A DNA stretch of 64,000 nt from Flaviflagellibacter sp963786225 (lineage in GTDB: Bacteria; Pseudomonadota; Alphaproteobacteria; Rhizobiales; Methylopilaceae), in assembly GCA_963786225.1 (NCBI GenBank), contig CAWAYQ010000016.1, forward strand, positions 310,001 to 374,000, read 5' to 3'. The first letter of the stretch is position 1; each line of letters starts with the position of its first letter. This document shows positions 61,021 through 64,000 of this stretch, piece by piece. A program made the translations under genes and the position numbers. Below the pieces are notes generated by a model. It was not told the DNA's origin. It saw only the letters and a program-made list of their open reading frames with translations, and ran no database searches.

Positions 61021-61710
61021 TTACTTCTTCGCGTCGGGCTTCTTGTCGCCACCGGCGGCAGGAGCCGCACCGGCTGCCGGAGCACCGGCGGCAGGAGCAC
61101 CGTTTGCGCCTTCAGCGGCGGCATCAGCCTTCGGCTCTTCCGTCGCGACGGTCGGCGGGGCGATGGTCGCAACCGTGAAGTCCTGACGGTTCACCGGCTT
61201 TGCGCCTTCCGGCAGCTTGACGCCCGAGATGTGGATCGTGTCGCCGATGCCGAGGCCGGTGAGGTCGATCTCGATCGAGTTCGGAATGTTGGTGGCTTTG
61301 ACCGCGAGCTCGATCGTGTGCTCGACGATGTTCAGCACGCCGCCTTCCTTCAGGCCCGGCGACTTGTCCTCGTTCAGGAAGTGAACGGGGATTTCGACCG
61401 TAATGATCGAGTCCTCGGTGATGCGCAGGAAGTCGACATGGGTGAGGAAATCCTTCACCGGATCGAGCTGGTAGTCGCGCGGGATGGCCCTCTCGACCTT
61501 GCCGCCGACATCGATGTCGAACAGCGTGGTCATGAAGCCACCGCCGTGGAGGAGGATGTACATTTCGTTCCCGTTGAGGGAAATGCCAGCAGGTGCCTGC
61601 TTGCCGCCATAGATGACGGCAGGAACACGATGCTGACGGCGCAGCGCACGGGAGGCCCCCTTGCCAACCCGGTCGCGCGCCTCGGCCTTAAGAACCTTGG
61701 TCGCGGACAT
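61021..61710 (-). CDS. rplY: 50S ribosomal protein L25/general stress protein Ctc
   Basis: A 229-aa long-form L25 (Ctc/TL5) that binds 5S rRNA. The N-terminal L25 domain reads LKAEARDRVGKGASRALRRQ, VPAVIYGG and KVERAIPRDYQLDPVKDFLTHVDFLRI. The C-terminal beta domain is followed by a low-complexity Ala/Gly/Pro tail (about residues 195-229). A hairpin (61733-61750) lies in its leader, 22 bp upstream of the start. Confidence 0.95.
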   Translation of the reverse strand: MSATKVLKAEARDRVGKGASRALRRQHRVPAVIYGGKQAPAGISLNGNEMYILLHGGGFMTTLFDIDVGGKVERAIPRDYQLDPVKDFLTHVDFLRITEDSIITVEIPVHFLNEDKSPGLKEGGVLNIVEHTIELAVKATNIPNSIEIDLTGLGIGDTIHISGVKLPEGAKPVNRQDFTVATIAPPTVATEEPKADAAAEGANGAPAAGAPAAGAAPAAGGDKKPDAKK

Positions 61711-61732
61711 AGTCTATCTCCAGAAGTGAAGA

Positions 61733-61750
61733 AGGCCGCGCGAGCGGCCT
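61733..61750 (-). promoter_or_regulatory. Hairpin in the rplY leader
   Basis: 7-bp GC-rich stem with 4-nt loop, followed on the minus strand by TTCTTCACTTC, between the presumed promoter and the rplY start. It may be an attenuator or an autoregulatory site. A longer-spaced inverted repeat, CGGATGAGGG/CCCTCATCCG (61808-61817 and 61847-61856), lies further upstream in the same 200-bp gap. Confidence 0.4.
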
Positions 61751-61910
61751 CTTTAGGCTCCAGCGCACCTCCAGGGGTGTCGGACGCCGGAATGGGCGTT
61801 TCTATAGCGGATGAGGGCTACAGAGGCAATAAATCGAAGAAATACCCCCTCATCCGTTGAAATTAACTGTCTTAGCTGTTTCTTGGCCCAGGGGCTGAGG
61901 GGGATGGCGC

Positions 61911-62591
61911 GTGAATTGGAATTTGTCGCCAATCGAGTTCATCGGCCTTGCCGGAACCGCTCTCACCATCACCACCTACCTGATGCGGACCATGATCCGG
62001 CTGCGCACGGTGGCCCTTCTCGGCAGCGCGGCGTTCGCGGCTTACGGCATGCTGAGCGGCAGTTTTACGATCGTCGTCACCGAACTTCTCCTGTTTCCGA
62101 TCAACGCGCTGCGCCTGTTTCAGGTGAAGAAGCTGATCGGGCAGGTGGAGAAGGCGTCCCTTGGCGATTTCTCGCTCGATTGGCTGAAGCCTCTCGGCAA
62201 GCCGTCGGCCTGGAAAGAGGGGGAGAGCGTCTTTCTCAAGGGCGATCCCGCCACCTGTCTCTATTTCATCGCGGAGGGCCGTTTCCGCCTGCCGGAATCG
62301 GGCATCGTGCTCGGACCGGGTGAGATCGTCGGAGAGATCGGTCTCGTCTCTGCGGGCAATGTACGTACCCAATCGCTCGAAGCGATGGAGCGGGGCACCC
62401 TGCTTGCCGTCGATTACAGCGATGTGCAGCAATTGCACTTTCAGAGCCCGGAATTCGGCTTCTATTTCCTGAAGCTGATCTCCGGCCGCCTGCTCAGCAA
62501 TCTCGCGGTCGCCGAAGCGCGGGCGGACGATCTGGCGGCACGTCTGGAACGCGCCCAGGGCGCCGGGAAAGCCCTGGCGCCGGAGATCTGA
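61911..62591 (+). CDS. Membrane protein with cyclic-nucleotide-binding domain
   Basis: A 226-aa protein. Residues about 10-75 contain two to three membrane helices (FIGLAGTALTITTYLM, TVALLGSAAFAAYGMLSG, IVVTELLLFPINALRLF). Residues about 100-205 form a cNMP-binding fold (WKEGESVFLKGDPATCLYFIAEGRFRL, key GESVFLKGDPA; GIVLGPGEIVGEIGLVSAG). The usual phosphate-cassette Arg is not evident, so ligand binding is uncertain. It starts with GTG after GAGGGGG. Confidence 0.8.
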   Translation: MNWNLSPIEFIGLAGTALTITTYLMRTMIRLRTVALLGSAAFAAYGMLSGSFTIVVTELLLFPINALRLFQVKKLIGQVEKASLGDFSLDWLKPLGKPSAWKEGESVFLKGDPATCLYFIAEGRFRLPESGIVLGPGEIVGEIGLVSAGNVRTQSLEAMERGTLLAVDYSDVQQLHFQSPEFGFYFLKLISGRLLSNLAVAEARADDLAARLERAQGAGKALAPEI

Positions 62592-62595
62592 GGGG

Positions 62596-63529
<934 letters not shown>

Positions 63530-63658
63530 CAAGATACCCCATGCCCTGGACGAGCGCGATTCTCAGGCTCCGTCCCAGTCTGGAGCGGCTCTTATCAGGC
63601 GCGGGCGGCGGGCTCAATGTCCGCTGCGCCGCAGCGGTTAATTGTTGCAGGCTTGTGA

Positions 63659-64000
63659 CTAACGGAGCGCAATCGCCGCGACCAAGCGCCCATAGTCCGT
63701 CTCGCCCCGATGGGTCGCGCGGCGGTAAGAGTAGAACCGCGCCTCGTCGGCATAGGTGTCGAAGCCGAGATCGGCGACCTGACCCAATCCGAGGCTTCCG
63801 AGACGGGTCGTGATGTAGCCGCCGAGATCGAACAGCGATTTTCCGGGGTTCGCGGACGGCCTGAAAAAGCGGGCATTGTCCGGATCGGCGGCATGGAAAT
63901 TCGCGACGAACTCAGCCCCGACCTCATAGCTCGGCTGGCGGATGCACGGGCCGAGCGCCGCGATGATCGAATCGCGCCGGGCACCGAGTTCTTCCATCGC
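63659..64000 (-). CDS. pgeF: Purine nucleoside phosphorylase/laccase-domain protein PgeF (YfiH), C-terminal part
   Basis: About 114 C-terminal residues; the gene runs off the right edge. The segment IIAALGPCIRQPSYEVGAEF carries the Cys and Gln typical of the multicopper-like laccase-domain fold (metal-site motif G-PCI-Q-SYEVG). FDLGGYITTRLGSLGL and RFYSYRRATHRGETDYGR, with the final R-TG-type strand, complete the family end. Members act as purine nucleoside phosphorylases or peptidoglycan editing factors. Confidence 0.9.
   Translation of the reverse strand, partial: AMEELGARRDSIIAALGPCIRQPSYEVGAEFVANFHAADPDNARFFRPSANPGKSLFDLGGYITTRLGSLGLGQVADLGFDTYADEARFYSYRRATHRGETDYGRLVAAIALR

Noticed and set aside
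59312..61186. A 624-codon plus-strand frame opposite ychF and pth
   Set aside because: Both minus-strand genes are universally conserved and complete; the plus frame is a shadow.

Overview
The window looks like the chromosome of a flagellated, aerobic alphaproteobacterium, most likely in the order Hyphomicrobiales (Rhizobiales). I infer this from family content, not from a search. The clues are SciP and CtrA-like boxes at flagellar genes, an FdsGBACD-type NAD formate dehydrogenase, the MoxR/DUF58/DUF4159 cluster, a cytochrome bc1 operon, GreB-like and DUF4130-UdgX proteins, an alphaproteobacterial-type LexA box, and GC-rich DNA with dense gene packing. Because of the high GC, almost every gene has a long antisense shadow frame; these are left out.

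Layout: 0-5.4 kb is flagellar: fliG (cut by the window edge), fliF, the CtrA-inhibitor gene sciP, then fliK-flgD behind a sigma54-like promoter. 5.5-9.2 kb holds mnmA, a SAM methyltransferase, a GreB-like factor and an unusual flavohemoglobin-type reductase fused to a PAS domain, with an NsrR-like palindrome upstream. 9.35-10.74 kb is tRNA-Met followed by a decayed element that ends in a 48-bp copy of the tRNA 3' half, an att-like duplication. 10.8-17 kb is a catabolic cluster: GntR/HutC regulator, NitT/TauT-type ABC transporter, SMP-30 lactonase and uronate-dehydrogenase-like enzyme. 17.1-24.4 kb is a LysR regulator and the complete formate dehydrogenase operon fdsG-B-A-D-(small ORF)-fdhD.

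24.4-34.2 kb holds a SurA-like chaperone, a Sel1-repeat protein, exbB-exbD-tonB, a translationally coupled CHASE-kinase/REC/REC-HisKA_2 signalling operon and an MltB-type lytic transglycosylase. 34.2-40 kb pairs the EF-P system (epmB, epmA, efp) with an apparent SOS operon (radical SAM-HhH protein plus DUF4130-UdgX). A palindromic repeat cluster lies between epmB and epmA. 40-51.4 kb contains assorted housekeeping and stress genes and the MoxR/DUF58/DUF4159/membrane-protein operon. 51.6-64 kb holds cca, an RcnB-like protein, hemF, petABC, apt, nfi, ychF, pth, rplY, a cyclic-nucleotide-binding membrane protein, prs and the end of pgeF.

Four otherwise well-conserved genes (mnmA, tonB, petB, prs) are each broken by what reads as one extra base. 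This points to residual indel errors in the assembly rather than four real pseudogenes. The observations most worth following are the reductase-PAS fusion with its NsrR-like operator, the LexA box in front of the radical SAM/UdgX pair, the tRNA-Met element remnant, and the CtrA/SciP/sigma54 signals at the flagellar genes.
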